64,000 nucleotides of DNA. Source: Streptomyces marianii. GTDB taxonomy: Bacteria > Actinomycetota > Actinomycetes > Streptomycetales > Streptomycetaceae. The DNA lies in contig NZ_VAWE01000001.1 of the NCBI RefSeq assembly GCF_005795905.1, positions 6,933,001 through 6,997,000 of the forward strand, given 5' to 3'. A model generated the notes under the pieces. It was not told the DNA's origin and did not search any database. It was given only the letters and a program-made list of their open reading frames with translations. How positions within the stretch are numbered: position 1 is the first letter of the stretch; each line of letters begins with the position of its first letter. This document shows positions 16,084 through 24,741 of the stretch, piece after piece. Made by a program: the position numbers and the translations under genes.

Positions 16084-19000
16084 ATGGCCTCGTTGCCGAC
16101 CCCTTCCGCCGACAGCCCGACTTCCGCAGGCAGCGGTGTGTCCCACGACAGCCGTACCCGAGCCGACGCCCTGCGCCGCGCGCTGGCGACCCGTGTGGTG
16201 GTCGCCGACGGCGCGATGGGCACGATGCTCCAGGCGCAGGACCCCACCCTCGACGACTTCCAGAATCTCGAGGGCTGCAATGAGATTCTCAACGTGACCC
16301 GTCCGGACATCGTCCGTTCGGTCCATTCCGCCTATTTCGAGGTGGGTGTGGACTGTGTGGAGACGAACACGTTCGGCGCGAACTTCGCCGCGCTGGGTGA
16401 GTACGACATCCCCGAGCGTGTGTTCGAGCTGTCCGAGGCCGGTGCCCGGATCGCCCGCGAGGTCGCGGACGAGTTCACCGCGTCCTCGGGGCGGCAGCGG
16501 TGGGTGCTGGGATCGATGGGTCCGGGGACGAAACTGCCGACGCTGGGCCACGCCCCGTACGTCGCCCTGCGCGACGCCTACCAGCGGAACGCCGAGGGTC
16601 TGATCGCGGGCGGGGCGGATGCGCTGCTGGTGGAGACGACGCAGGACCTGCTGCAGACGAAGGCGTCCGTCCTGGGCGCTCGCCGGGCGATGGACGCGGC
16701 CGGCTTCACGGTGCCGTTGATCTGTTCGGTCACGGTCGAGACGACGGGCACGATGCTGCTCGGCTCGGAGATCGGCGCGGCGCTGACCGCACTGGAGCCG
16801 CTGGGCATCGACATGATCGGTCTGAACTGCGCCACCGGCCCCGCGGAGATGAGCGAGCACCTCCGCTACCTCGCCCGGCATGCGCGCGTCCCGCTGTCCT
16901 GCATGCCGAACGCGGGTCTGCCGGTCCTGGGCAAGGACGGCGCGCACTACCCGCTGACAGCCCCGGAGCTGGCGGACGCACAGGAGACGTTCGTGCGCGA
17001 GTACGGGCTCTCCCTGGTGGGTGGCTGCTGCGGGACGACGCCGGAACACCTGCGCCAGGTCGTGGAGCGGGTCCGCGGCCTGGAGCCCGCCGAGCGCACT
17101 CCGCGCCCCGAGCCGGGCGCCGCGTCGCTGTACCAGACGGTGCCGTTCCGCCAGGACACCTCGTACCTGGCGATCGGGGAGCGGACGAACGCCAACGGGT
17201 CGAAGAAGTTCCGCGAGGCCATGCTGGAGGGCCGCTGGGACGACTGTGTGGAGATGGCCCGGGACCAGATCCGCGAGGGCGCGCACATGCTCGACCTGTG
17301 CGTCGACTACGTCGGCCGGGACGGCGTGGCGGACATGGAGGAGCTGGCGGGCCGGTTCGCCACGGCCTCGACACTGCCGATCGTGCTCGACTCCACCGAG
17401 GTGGAGGTGATCCGCGCCGGACTGGAGAAGCTGGGCGGCCGTGCGGTGATCAACTCGGTGAACTACGAGGACGGTGACGGGCCCGAGTCGCGGTTCGCCA
17501 AGGTCACCGCGCTGGCCCGGGAGCACGGCGCCGCGCTGATCGCGCTGACGATCGACGAGGAGGGACAGGCCCGTACGGCGGAGAAGAAGGTGGAGATCGC
17601 CGAGCGGCTGATCGAGGACCTCACCTCGAACTGGGGGATCCTCGAGTCGGACATTCTCGTCGACACCCTGACGTTCACCATCTGCACCGGTCAGGAGGAG
17701 TCCCGAAAGGACGGCGTCGCCACCATCGAGGCGATCCGGGAACTCAAACGCCGGCACCCCGACGTGCAGACGACGCTCGGCCTGTCGAACATCTCCTTCG
17801 GCCTGAACCCGGCCGCGCGGATCCTGCTCAACTCGGTCTTCCTCGACGAGTGCGTCAGGGCCGGCCTGGACTCGGCGATCGTCCACGCGAGCAAGATCCT
17901 GCCGATCGCCCGATTCGAGGAGGAGCAGGTCGCCACGGCCCTGGATCTGATCCACGACCGCCGCGCCGAGGGATACGACCCCCTGCAGAAGCTGATGGAG
18001 CTGTTCGAGGGGGCGACGGCGAAGTCCCTGAAGGCGGGCAAGGCCGAGGAACTGGCCGCCCTCCCGCTGGAGGAGCGTCTGAAGCGGCGCATCATCGACG
18101 GTGAGAAGAACGGCCTGGAGCCGGATCTCGACGAGGCGCTCCGGGACCGCCCGGCGCTCGACATCGTCAACGACACGCTGCTGGACGGCATGAAGGTCGT
18201 CGGGGAGCTGTTCGGCTCCGGGCAGATGCAGCTGCCGTTCGTGCTGCAGTCGGCCGAGGTGATGAAGTCGGCGGTGGCCTATCTGGAACCGCACATGGAG
18301 AAGTCGGACGCCGAGGGCAAGGGCACGATCGTGCTGGCCACCGTCCGCGGCGACGTCCACGACATCGGCAAGAACCTGGTGGACATCATCCTCTCCAACA
18401 ACGGCTACAACGTCGTCAACCTGGGCATCAAGCAGCCGGTCTCGGCGATCCTGGAGGCCGCCGAGGAGCACCGGGCCGATGTGATCGGCATGTCCGGACT
18501 CCTGGTGAAGTCCACGGTGATCATGAAGGAGAACCTGGAGGAGCTGAACCAGCGCAAGCTGGCGGCCGACTACCCCGTCATCCTCGGCGGCGCCGCGCTC
18601 ACCCGCGCCTACGTCGAACAGGACCTCCACGAGGTCTACGAAGGCGAGGTCCGCTACGCCCGCGACGCCTTCGAGGGCCTACGCCTGATGGACGCCCTCA
18701 TCGCGGTCAAGCGCGGCGTCCCCGGCGCCACGCTGCCCGAGCTGAAGCAGCGCCGGGTACGGAGCACCGCCACCGCGGTCGTCGAGGAGCGGCCGGAGGA
18801 GCAGGGCGCCGTGCGCTCCGACGTGGCGACCGACAACCGGGTGCCGGAGCCCCCGTTCTGGGGCACGCGGGTCGTCAAGGGCATCCAGCTCAAGGAGTAC
18901 GCCTCCTGGCTGGACGAGGGGGCGCTGTTCAAGGGCCAGTGGGGCCTCAAGCAGGCCCGCACCGGCGACGGACCGTCCTACGAGGAACTGGTGGAGACCG

Positions 19001-19635
19001 AGGGCCGCCCGCGGCTGCGGGGCTGGCTCGACCGGTTGCAGACGCAGAACCTGCTGGAGGCGGCCGTGGTCCACGGCTACTTCCCCTGTGTGTCCAAGGG
19101 CGACGACCTGATCCTGCTGGGCGAGGACGGCTCGGAGCGCACCCGCTTCACGTTCCCGCGCCAGCGCCGCGGCCGCCGGCTGTGCCTCGCCGACTTCTTC
19201 CGCCCCGAGGAGTCCGGCGAGACCGATGTCGTCGGCCTCCAGGTCGTCACCGTCGGCTCGAGGATCGGCGACGCAACCGCCAAGCTCTTCGCCTCCGACT
19301 CGTACCGCGACTACCTCGAACTCCACGGCCTGTCCGTCCAGCTCGCCGAGGCCCTCGCCGAGTACTGGCACGCCCGGGTCCGCGCCGAGCTCGGGTTCGC
19401 GGGCGAGGACCCGGCGGAGATCGAGGACATGTTCGCCCTGAAGTACCGCGGCGCGCGGTTCTCCCTCGGCTACGGAGCCTGTCCCGACCTCGAGGACCGC
19501 GCCAAGATCGCCGAGCTGCTGGAGCCGGAGCGTATCGGCGTCAAGCTCTCGGAGGAGTTCCAGCTCCACCCCGAGCAGTCCACCGACGCCATCGTGATCC
19601 ATCACCCGGAGGCGAAGTACTTCAACGCGCGGTGA
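16084..19635 (+). CDS. metH: Cobalamin-dependent methionine synthase
   Basis: This enzyme transfers a methyl group from methyltetrahydrofolate through cobalamin to homocysteine, in the cytoplasm. It has 1183 residues and is complete. The homocysteine domain (about 30-340) begins VVVADGAMGTMLQAQDP and carries the zinc cysteines C249 (GLNCATGP) and C315/C316 (GGCCGTTP). The pterin domain follows (AIGERTNANGSKKFREA, then MLDLCVDYVGRDG). The cap and B12 domains contain DVHDIGKN with the cobalt-ligand His759. The C-terminal AdoMet activation domain ends with ALAEYWHARVRAELG and RGARFSLGYGACPDLEDR. The ATG at 16084 has AGGGAG upstream. The leader shows no cobalamin riboswitch. It is divergent from gylR. 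Confidence 0.97.
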   Translation: MASLPTPSADSPTSAGSGVSHDSRTRADALRRALATRVVVADGAMGTMLQAQDPTLDDFQNLEGCNEILNVTRPDIVRSVHSAYFEVGVDCVETNTFGANFAALGEYDIPERVFELSEAGARIAREVADEFTASSGRQRWVLGSMGPGTKLPTLGHAPYVALRDAYQRNAEGLIAGGADALLVETTQDLLQTKASVLGARRAMDAAGFTVPLICSVTVETTGTMLLGSEIGAALTALEPLGIDMIGLNCATGPAEMSEHLRYLARHARVPLSCMPNAGLPVLGKDGAHYPLTAPELADAQETFVREYGLSLVGGCCGTTPEHLRQVVERVRGLEPAERTPRPEPGAASLYQTVPFRQDTSYLAIGERTNANGSKKFREAMLEGRWDDCVEMARDQIREGAHMLDLCVDYVGRDGVADMEELAGRFATASTLPIVLDSTEVEVIRAGLEKLGGRAVINSVNYEDGDGPESRFAKVTALAREHGAALIALTIDEEGQARTAEKKVEIAERLIEDLTSNWGILESDILVDTLTFTICTGQEESRKDGVATIEAIRELKRRHPDVQTTLGLSNISFGLNPAARILLNSVFLDECVRAGLDSAIVHASKILPIARFEEEQVATALDLIHDRRAEGYDPLQKLMELFEGATAKSLKAGKAEELAALPLEERLKRRIIDGEKNGLEPDLDEALRDRPALDIVNDTLLDGMKVVGELFGSGQMQLPFVLQSAEVMKSAVAYLEPHMEKSDAEGKGTIVLATVRGDVHDIGKNLVDIILSNNGYNVVNLGIKQPVSAILEAAEEHRADVIGMSGLLVKSTVIMKENLEELNQRKLAADYPVILGGAALTRAYVEQDLHEVYEGEVRYARDAFEGLRLMDALIAVKRGVPGATLPELKQRRVRSTATAVVEERPEEQGAVRSDVATDNRVPEPPFWGTRVVKGIQLKEYASWLDEGALFKGQWGLKQARTGDGPSYEELVETEGRPRLRGWLDRLQTQNLLEAAVVHGYFPCVSKGDDLILLGEDGSERTRFTFPRQRRGRRLCLADFFRPEESGETDVVGLQVVTVGSRIGDATAKLFASDSYRDYLELHGLSVQLAEALAEYWHARVRAELGFAGEDPAEIEDMFALKYRGARFSLGYGACPDLEDRAKIAELLEPERIGVKLSEEFQLHPEQSTDAIVIHHPEAKYFNAR

Positions 19636-19664
19636 CGTAGCGCGCGCTTCGATCGCGGGAGTCG

Positions 19665-19670
19665 TACACT
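19665..19670 (+). promoter_or_regulatory. -10 box TACACT before the HAD gene
   Basis: TACACT lies 69 bases before the HAD start and just before a strong hairpin, so the hairpin would lie in the 5' leader of this transcript. Confidence 0.4.
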
Positions 19671-19682
19671 GGTCGGTCCCAT

Positions 19683-19716
19683 ACAGGCCGGTCGCCCGAT
19701 TTGGCGGCCGGCCTGT
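19683..19716 (+). terminator. Hairpin between metH and the HAD gene
   Basis: ACAGGCCGGTCGCC (19683-19696) pairs with GGCGGCCGGCCTGT (19703-19716) with one G-T wobble and a six-base loop. It could end metH transcripts or, because a -10 box lies just upstream, act as a leader structure for the HAD gene. Confidence 0.6.
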
Positions 19717-19739
19717 GCGTCCCCGATGGAGGTGTCCGG

Positions 19740-20441
19740 ATGACCAGTACGGTCCCCGCGTCCCTGGCCCGCGCGGCGGGCGGCTCCGCCCTGCAGGCCG
19801 TCTTCCTCGACATGGACGGCACCCTCGTGGACACCGAGGGCTTCTGGTGGGACGCGGAGCGCGAGGTCTTCGCCGACCTCGGCCACGAACTGGACGAGGC
19901 ATGGCGTGACGTGGTCGTCGGCGGTCCCATGACCCGGAGTGCGGGCTACCTCATCCAGGCGACCGGTGCCGACATCACCCTCGCCGAGCTGACCGTGCTG
20001 CTCAACGAACGCTTCGAGGCCCGCATCACCCGCGGCGTGCCGCTGATGCCCGGGGCCGAGCGCCTGCTCACCGAGTTGGCCGCGCACAGCGTGCCCACTG
20101 CCCTGGTCTCCGCCTCCCACCGGCGCATCATCGACCGGGTGCTCGCCTCTCTGGGCCGCGACCGCTTCGCGCTGAGCGTGGCGGGGGACGAGGTGCCACG
20201 TACCAAGCCCCACCCCGACCCGTATCTGCACGCGGCCCGGGGACTGGGTGCCGATCCCACCCGTTGCGCGGTCATCGAGGACACCTCCACGGGTGTGGCC
20301 TCCGCCGAGGCCGCGGGCTGCCGGGTCGTGGCGGTCCCGTCCGTGACTCCGATCGCTCCGGCCGACGGGCGCATCGTGGTGGGCTCGCTCGAGGAGGTGG
20401 ATCTGTCATTTCTGCGCACCCTGATTACCCGGATGAACTGA
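19740..20441 (+). CDS. HAD-superfamily hydrolase (beta-phosphoglucomutase-like phosphatase)
   Basis: A cytoplasmic Mg-dependent phosphatase, 233 residues. Motif I is AVFLDMDGTLVDTEG (Asp nucleophile and general acid). Motif II is in TALVSASHRR, the motif III lysine is in PRTKPHPDPYLHAA, and motif IV is CAVIEDTSTGVASAEAAG. A subfamily-I cap domain lies between motifs I and II. The ATG has GATGGAGG upstream. The neighbours (metH upstream, binding proteins downstream) give no clear substrate; sugar phosphates are the usual guess for this branch. Confidence 0.9.
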   Translation: MTSTVPASLARAAGGSALQAVFLDMDGTLVDTEGFWWDAEREVFADLGHELDEAWRDVVVGGPMTRSAGYLIQATGADITLAELTVLLNERFEARITRGVPLMPGAERLLTELAAHSVPTALVSASHRRIIDRVLASLGRDRFALSVAGDEVPRTKPHPDPYLHAARGLGADPTRCAVIEDTSTGVASAEAAGCRVVAVPSVTPIAPADGRIVVGSLEEVDLSFLRTLITRMN

Positions 20442-20912
20442 ATCATTCACCGAGAGTGCAGAGGAATATCCACGGAAACCAAGGGCTGTTGACCGTGTAT
20501 TTTCCGTGACCATCCATCGTGCGTGACGTTCATCACGCGCGATGCTGCATAAATAGCGCGGCCATGGCGGGCGAGGTCCGATCTGCGGCGATTCGGGTAT
20601 GCCCATGTGTCCGGATTGATGGTGCGGTGCGCGAATCATTCCGGCGCGTGAATATCGACTCCTTGCCATGCCCCCTCATCGCGGCGCAGTCCCCAACTCG
20701 GGCCCGGTCCAGCGCTCCTGGCGCAGCCACTAATCTCATCGCGAGAGCTTCGCCGCACCACCGGCGTGTCACGGGGACCACCCTCTTCGCCGTGTCCGCA
20801 GGACCGATCGCCCCCGCATCCCGGCCCGATCGCACCGCCCCGAACGGGCGGCCGCGGCGGAGTATCCCGCAACCGCTGCATCCCAGTGAGGGATCGAGGG
20901 AGAAAGTCCAGG
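20442..20912. other. AT-richer intergenic region before the binding-protein pair
   Basis: 471 bases with locally lower GC (20440-20660). It holds an 11-bp stem-loop (20516-20543) that may end the HAD transcript and a TTGACC/CATAAAT-like promoter context. No gene was recognised. The next gene starts at 20913. Confidence 0.5.
20516..20543 (+). terminator. Stem-loop after the HAD gene
   Basis: ATCGTGCGTGA (20516-20526) pairs with TCACGCGCGAT (20533-20543) with one G-T pair and a six-base loop, 75 bases after the HAD stop codon. Confidence 0.45.
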
Positions 20913-22091
20913 ATGAACCGCAAGACTCTGGCGCTGCCGGCCCTGATGGGCCTGCTCGCCCCCGTACTCGCCGCCTGTGGCACCACGCCCGGGGCGCGGG
21001 ACGGAGGCAGTGCCACAGTCGTCGGGACCACCGACCGGTTCGTCGTCGACAGCGGGACCCCGGCGCCCTTCGACCCCGCCTTCGCCTACGACACCGGTGC
21101 CCGGAACGTCCTGCGGCAGACCGTGCAGACGCTGACGCACGTGCCGCGCGGCGGCGGGCGGCCGGTCCCCGAGGCCGCCTCCCGCTGCGAGTTCACCGAC
21201 TCCCGGAGCGAGGGCTACCGCTGCGTCCTCCGCGACGGACTCACCTTCGCCGGGGGCAGGCCCGTCACCGCCGAGGACGTCACCTTCTCCATCGAGCGCG
21301 TGCCGGACATCACGTCCGACAGCGGAACGGCCGCGCTGCTCTCCACCGTCGACACCGTCGAGGCCAGGAGTGAGAAGGAGATCGTCTTCCATCTCAGCGC
21401 GCCGGACGCGGCCTTCCCCTACGAGCTCTCCACGCCGGTCGCCGGCATCCTCAGCCGCGACGCCTGCGAAGTGGACAGGCTGCGCGAGGGCTTCCAGGTC
21501 GACGGCTCCGGCCCGTACACGATGGCGGCCGAGACCGACGGCGGCAGGCTCGTCCGGGCCGTCTTCACCGAGAACGAGGCCGGCGTCGCCACCCCGGTGA
21601 AGCTCACCCTCCACCACACCACCGACCACTACGGCTCCGGCACGGCGAAGGAGTTCGCGGCCCTGCGCGACCAGCTCAACGCCACGGACCTGTTCAGCAT
21701 GGCGGTCAAGGGCGCGGAGTGGCCCGAGTACCGTCCCGCTCAGAAGCGAGGCGACTGCGCCGTCTACGGCCTGGGCTGGTTCCTCGACTTCCCGGACCCG
21801 GACGACTACCTCGCCCCGCTCCTGGACGAGGACGACTTCCTCAACACCCCCTATGTGAGCGCCGCCGCGCGCAATCAGCTCATCCCTGAGTCCCGCCGCA
21901 AGGCTGACCGCAGTGCCGCCGCCCTCCCCTTCGCCAGGTTCCGGGACATCGTCGCCACCGATGTCCCGGTGCTGCCGCTGTGGCAGGGCAAGCGGTACGT
22001 CGCCGCCCGGTCGGACGTCAACGGAGTCGAGTGGACGCTGAACGCCTCCTCCGACCTCCAGTTGCGGGAACTCGAGCGCGGCACCGCCTGA
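20913..22091 (+). CDS. Family-5 ABC solute-binding lipoprotein, internally deleted
   Basis: An exported lipoprotein with signal MNRKTLALPALMGLLAPVLA and lipobox LAAC (Cys22). It has 392 residues, against 528 for the paralogue that follows directly. It aligns well with that paralogue at the N-terminal half (YRCVLRDGLTFAGGRPVTAE, VDGSGPYTMA) and again at the C-terminus (FARFRDIVATDVPVLPLWQG, WTLNASSDLQLRELE). About 130 residues are missing near residue 222, where VFTENEAG joins directly to VATPVKLTLHHT. The reading frame is kept. The missing block includes much of the hinge and second lobe, so peptide or oligosaccharide binding is doubtful. No permease or ATPase genes are adjacent. ATG at 20913, preceded by GAGGGAGAAAG. 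Confidence 0.85.
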   Translation: MNRKTLALPALMGLLAPVLAACGTTPGARDGGSATVVGTTDRFVVDSGTPAPFDPAFAYDTGARNVLRQTVQTLTHVPRGGGRPVPEAASRCEFTDSRSEGYRCVLRDGLTFAGGRPVTAEDVTFSIERVPDITSDSGTAALLSTVDTVEARSEKEIVFHLSAPDAAFPYELSTPVAGILSRDACEVDRLREGFQVDGSGPYTMAAETDGGRLVRAVFTENEAGVATPVKLTLHHTTDHYGSGTAKEFAALRDQLNATDLFSMAVKGAEWPEYRPAQKRGDCAVYGLGWFLDFPDPDDYLAPLLDEDDFLNTPYVSAAARNQLIPESRRKADRSAAALPFARFRDIVATDVPVLPLWQGKRYVAARSDVNGVEWTLNASSDLQLRELERGTA

Positions 22092-22150
22092 CCCTTCATG
22101 ACCCGGTCGCGAAGGGCGCGGCCGGAAACGAGAGCAAGAGGCAAGGTTCT

Positions 22151-23737
22151 GTGAAGGCACGATTCAAGCGCACGACGGCGCCGCTGGCCGCGGGGCTGTC
22201 CGCCGTACTGCTGGCGGGCTGCGGCTCGGAGCACGGCGACGGGTCCGACGGCGAAGGCGTCCGCGTCGCCGTCGGCATCTCCGACGACGTCCTCGCCACG
22301 GACCCCGCGGACGGTTACGACCCCGGCTCCTGGCTGCTGTTCAACAACGTCTTCCAGTCCCTGATGGCCTTCCCGAAGGGCAGCTCCACCCCGCAGCCGG
22401 AGGCCGCCGAGGAGTGCGGCTTCGAGAGCGGCAGCACGGTCTACCGCTGCACGCTCCGCGAGGGCCTCAAGTTCAGCAACGGCAACGACCTGACCTCGAA
22501 GGACGTGAAGTTCTCCTTCGAGCGCGCGCTGAAGATCGCCAGCGACTCCGGTCCCGGCCCGCTGCTCTCGACCATCGACGGCATCGAGACGCCCGACGAG
22601 CGCACCGTCGTCTTCAAGCTGAAGGTCCCCGACGCCACCTTCCCGAGCAAGATCGCCTCCGGTGCGGGCTCGATCGTGGACCACCGCGAGTACGAGGCGG
22701 GCTCCCTGCGGACGGACGGCAAGGCGGTCGGCTCCGGCCCGTACAAGCTCGACTCCTTCAGCGACGAGGAGGCCGTCTTCTCGGTCAACCCCGAGTACAA
22801 GGGCAACGCCGAGGTCCGGAACACCGGCGTCACCCTGACGTTCTTCCGGGGCGACCAGAAGGGCCTCGGCTCGGCCCTGAAGCAGGGCGACGTCGACGTG
22901 GCCTACCGCGGCCTCACCGCCCAGGACATCGACGGCCTCCAGGCCTCAGTGGAGGCGGGCAAGCAGGGCATCGCGGTCGTCGAGGGCAACAGCGCCGAGG
23001 TCCAGCACCTGGTCTTCAACATAAACCACCCGGTCACCGGCAAGCTCGCCGTGCGCCAGGCCTTCGCCTACCTCGTCGACCGGGACGCCCTCGTCCGCGA
23101 CGTCTACAAGGGCACCGCCGAGCCGCTGCACTCGATCGTCCCGGCCGGCATCGCCGGTCACAACACCGCCTTCTTCGACCGCTACGGGGGCCACCCGCAG
23201 CCGGACAAGGCCCGCAAGGCCCTGCGCGACGCGGGCATCGACGAGAAGGTGAAACTCACCCTCTGGTCCACCCCGAGCCGTTACGGCCCGGCCACCGACC
23301 TGGAGATGGCCGCGATCGCGCAGCAGCTCAACAAGAGCGGTCTGTTCCAGGCGGACGTCAAGTCGGTCGAGTTCGAGAAGTACGAGAAGGACGTCCAGGC
23401 CGGCAAGTACGGCGTCTACGTCAAGGGCTGGGTCCCCGACTACCCGGATGCCGACAACTTCACCCAGCCGTTCTTCGGCGACGGCAACGTCCTCGGCAAC
23501 AACTACGAGAACACGCAGATCACCGGCAAGATCATCCCGGAGACCGCGGCCGTGGCGGACCGGGCCTCCACCGGTGACAAGTTCGCCCAGCTGCAGAACA
23601 TCGTCGCCGACGAACTGCCGATCCTCCCGCTGTGGCAGGGCAAGCAGTACGCCGTCTACAACGGCAACATCACCGGCCTGGAGTGGACGCTCGACGCCTC
23701 CACGGTCTTCCGCTTCTGGGAGATCAAGAAGGGCTGA
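22151..23737 (+). CDS. Family-5 ABC solute-binding lipoprotein (peptide/nickel type)
   Basis: A full-length exported lipoprotein of 528 residues with a basic N-terminus, hydrophobic core and lipobox LAGC (Cys24). SBP_bac_5 features are EGLKFSNGNDLTSKDVKFSF, GKAVGSGPYKL, FNINHPVTGKLAVRQAFAYL and WVPDYPDADNFTQPFF. It would deliver oligopeptides or a related ligand to an ABC importer, but no permease or ATPase genes lie nearby, so it must share components encoded elsewhere. The GTG start has AAGAGGCAAGG upstream. It follows a shortened paralogue by 59 bases, so the pair arose by tandem duplication. A 20-bp hairpin ends the unit. Confidence 0.92.
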   Translation: MKARFKRTTAPLAAGLSAVLLAGCGSEHGDGSDGEGVRVAVGISDDVLATDPADGYDPGSWLLFNNVFQSLMAFPKGSSTPQPEAAEECGFESGSTVYRCTLREGLKFSNGNDLTSKDVKFSFERALKIASDSGPGPLLSTIDGIETPDERTVVFKLKVPDATFPSKIASGAGSIVDHREYEAGSLRTDGKAVGSGPYKLDSFSDEEAVFSVNPEYKGNAEVRNTGVTLTFFRGDQKGLGSALKQGDVDVAYRGLTAQDIDGLQASVEAGKQGIAVVEGNSAEVQHLVFNINHPVTGKLAVRQAFAYLVDRDALVRDVYKGTAEPLHSIVPAGIAGHNTAFFDRYGGHPQPDKARKALRDAGIDEKVKLTLWSTPSRYGPATDLEMAAIAQQLNKSGLFQADVKSVEFEKYEKDVQAGKYGVYVKGWVPDYPDADNFTQPFFGDGNVLGNNYENTQITGKIIPETAAVADRASTGDKFAQLQNIVADELPILPLWQGKQYAVYNGNITGLEWTLDASTVFRFWEIKKG

Positions 23738-23770
23738 CACCCGTCCCACGGCCGGCCCCGGTCCGGCGTA

Positions 23771-23813
23771 CGCGGAGGACCCCGGTGGCCGACGGCCACC
23801 GGGGTCCTCCGCG
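23771..23813 (+). terminator. Terminator after the solute-binding protein pair
   Basis: A perfect 20-bp stem (CGCGGAGGACCCCGGTGGCC at 23771-23790, complement at 23794-23813) with a three-base loop. It lies between convergent genes and may serve both. Confidence 0.85.
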
Positions 23814-23969
23814 GGTGCGGCAGCGGCGGCCGGCCTACACGGAGGCGCGGCCGCCGTGGACCCCTCACGGCTCACCACCGGACGCCCGGCCGATTCCCGC
23901 GGCCGGGGGCGCCGCCGCCCCGCCGGGTCCCGCCGTTCACCGGGTACCGCAGGCCGCCGCCCGCGCCGG

Positions 23970-24641
23970 TCACTGCGCTCCCGGCCGCACCAGTCCGCTC
24001 TCGTAGGCGTACACCGCCGCCTGGACCCGGTCGCGCAGGCCCAGCTTCGTCAGGACGTGGCCCACGTGCGTCTTCACCGTCGTCTCGCTGACGAAGAGGT
24101 CCGCCGCGATCTCGGCGTTCGACAGCCCCCGGGCCACCAGCTTCAGGACCTCGACCTCGCGCTCGGTCAGGGTGTGCAGTGTGTTCGGCGCCGGTTCCTC
24201 GCCCGACGGCAGATGCCCCGCGTACTTGTCGAGCAGCCGCCGCGTGATGCTCGGCGCCAGCATCGCCTCGCCGGCCGCGACCACCCGGATCGCCTGCACC
24301 AGCTCGTTCGCCGGGGCGTCCTTCAGCAGGAAGCCGCTCGCACCCGCCCGCAGCGCCTCGACGACGTACTCGTCGAGGTCGAACGTGGTCAGCACCAGCA
24401 CCTTCGCCGGGCCGTCCCGCTCGGGGCCGGTGATCTGGCGGGTCGCCTCGACGCCGTCCATCCGCGGCATCCGGATGTCCATCAGCACCACGTCGGGTTG
24501 CAGCGCCCGCACCTGGTCCAGGGCCTGCAGGCCGTCCCCGGCCTCACCGACCACGGCGATGTCCTGCTCGGCCTCCAGGATCATCCGGAAGCCCGTGCGC
24601 AGAAGCGGTTGGTCGTCGACGAGTAGGACGCGGATAGCCAC
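23970..24641 (-). CDS. NarL/FixJ-family response regulator, orphan
   Basis: A 223-residue two-component regulator. The receiver domain (about 1-125) has the acidic pocket VLLVDDQ, the phospho-acceptor in VVLMDIRMPRMDG, and TTFD and LKD for the switch residues. The C-terminal LuxR-type HTH (about 155-215) reads LTEREVEVLKLVARGLSNAE and then SETTVKTHVGHVLTKL. The start is GTG at 24641 with CTGAGGAGATT upstream. No histidine kinase gene is adjacent on either side, so its partner must be encoded elsewhere. The next gene upstream is an unrelated nuclease. Confidence 0.93.
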   Translation of the reverse strand: MAIRVLLVDDQPLLRTGFRMILEAEQDIAVVGEAGDGLQALDQVRALQPDVVLMDIRMPRMDGVEATRQITGPERDGPAKVLVLTTFDLDEYVVEALRAGASGFLLKDAPANELVQAIRVVAAGEAMLAPSITRRLLDKYAGHLPSGEEPAPNTLHTLTEREVEVLKLVARGLSNAEIAADLFVSETTVKTHVGHVLTKLGLRDRVQAAVYAYESGLVRPGAQ

Positions 24642-24741
24642 GGAATCTCCTCAGGAATACGGGACCGCCCCATTCTGCCCTGCCCGCCGGAGGCCGACCT
24701 CGCCGGGCGACCCCGCCCCGGGGCACCGGGCGCGCCGTGCG

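Noticed and set aside
16069..18630. An 853-residue minus-strand frame opposite metH
   Set aside because: Antisense shadow of metH with no domain or ribosome-binding site.
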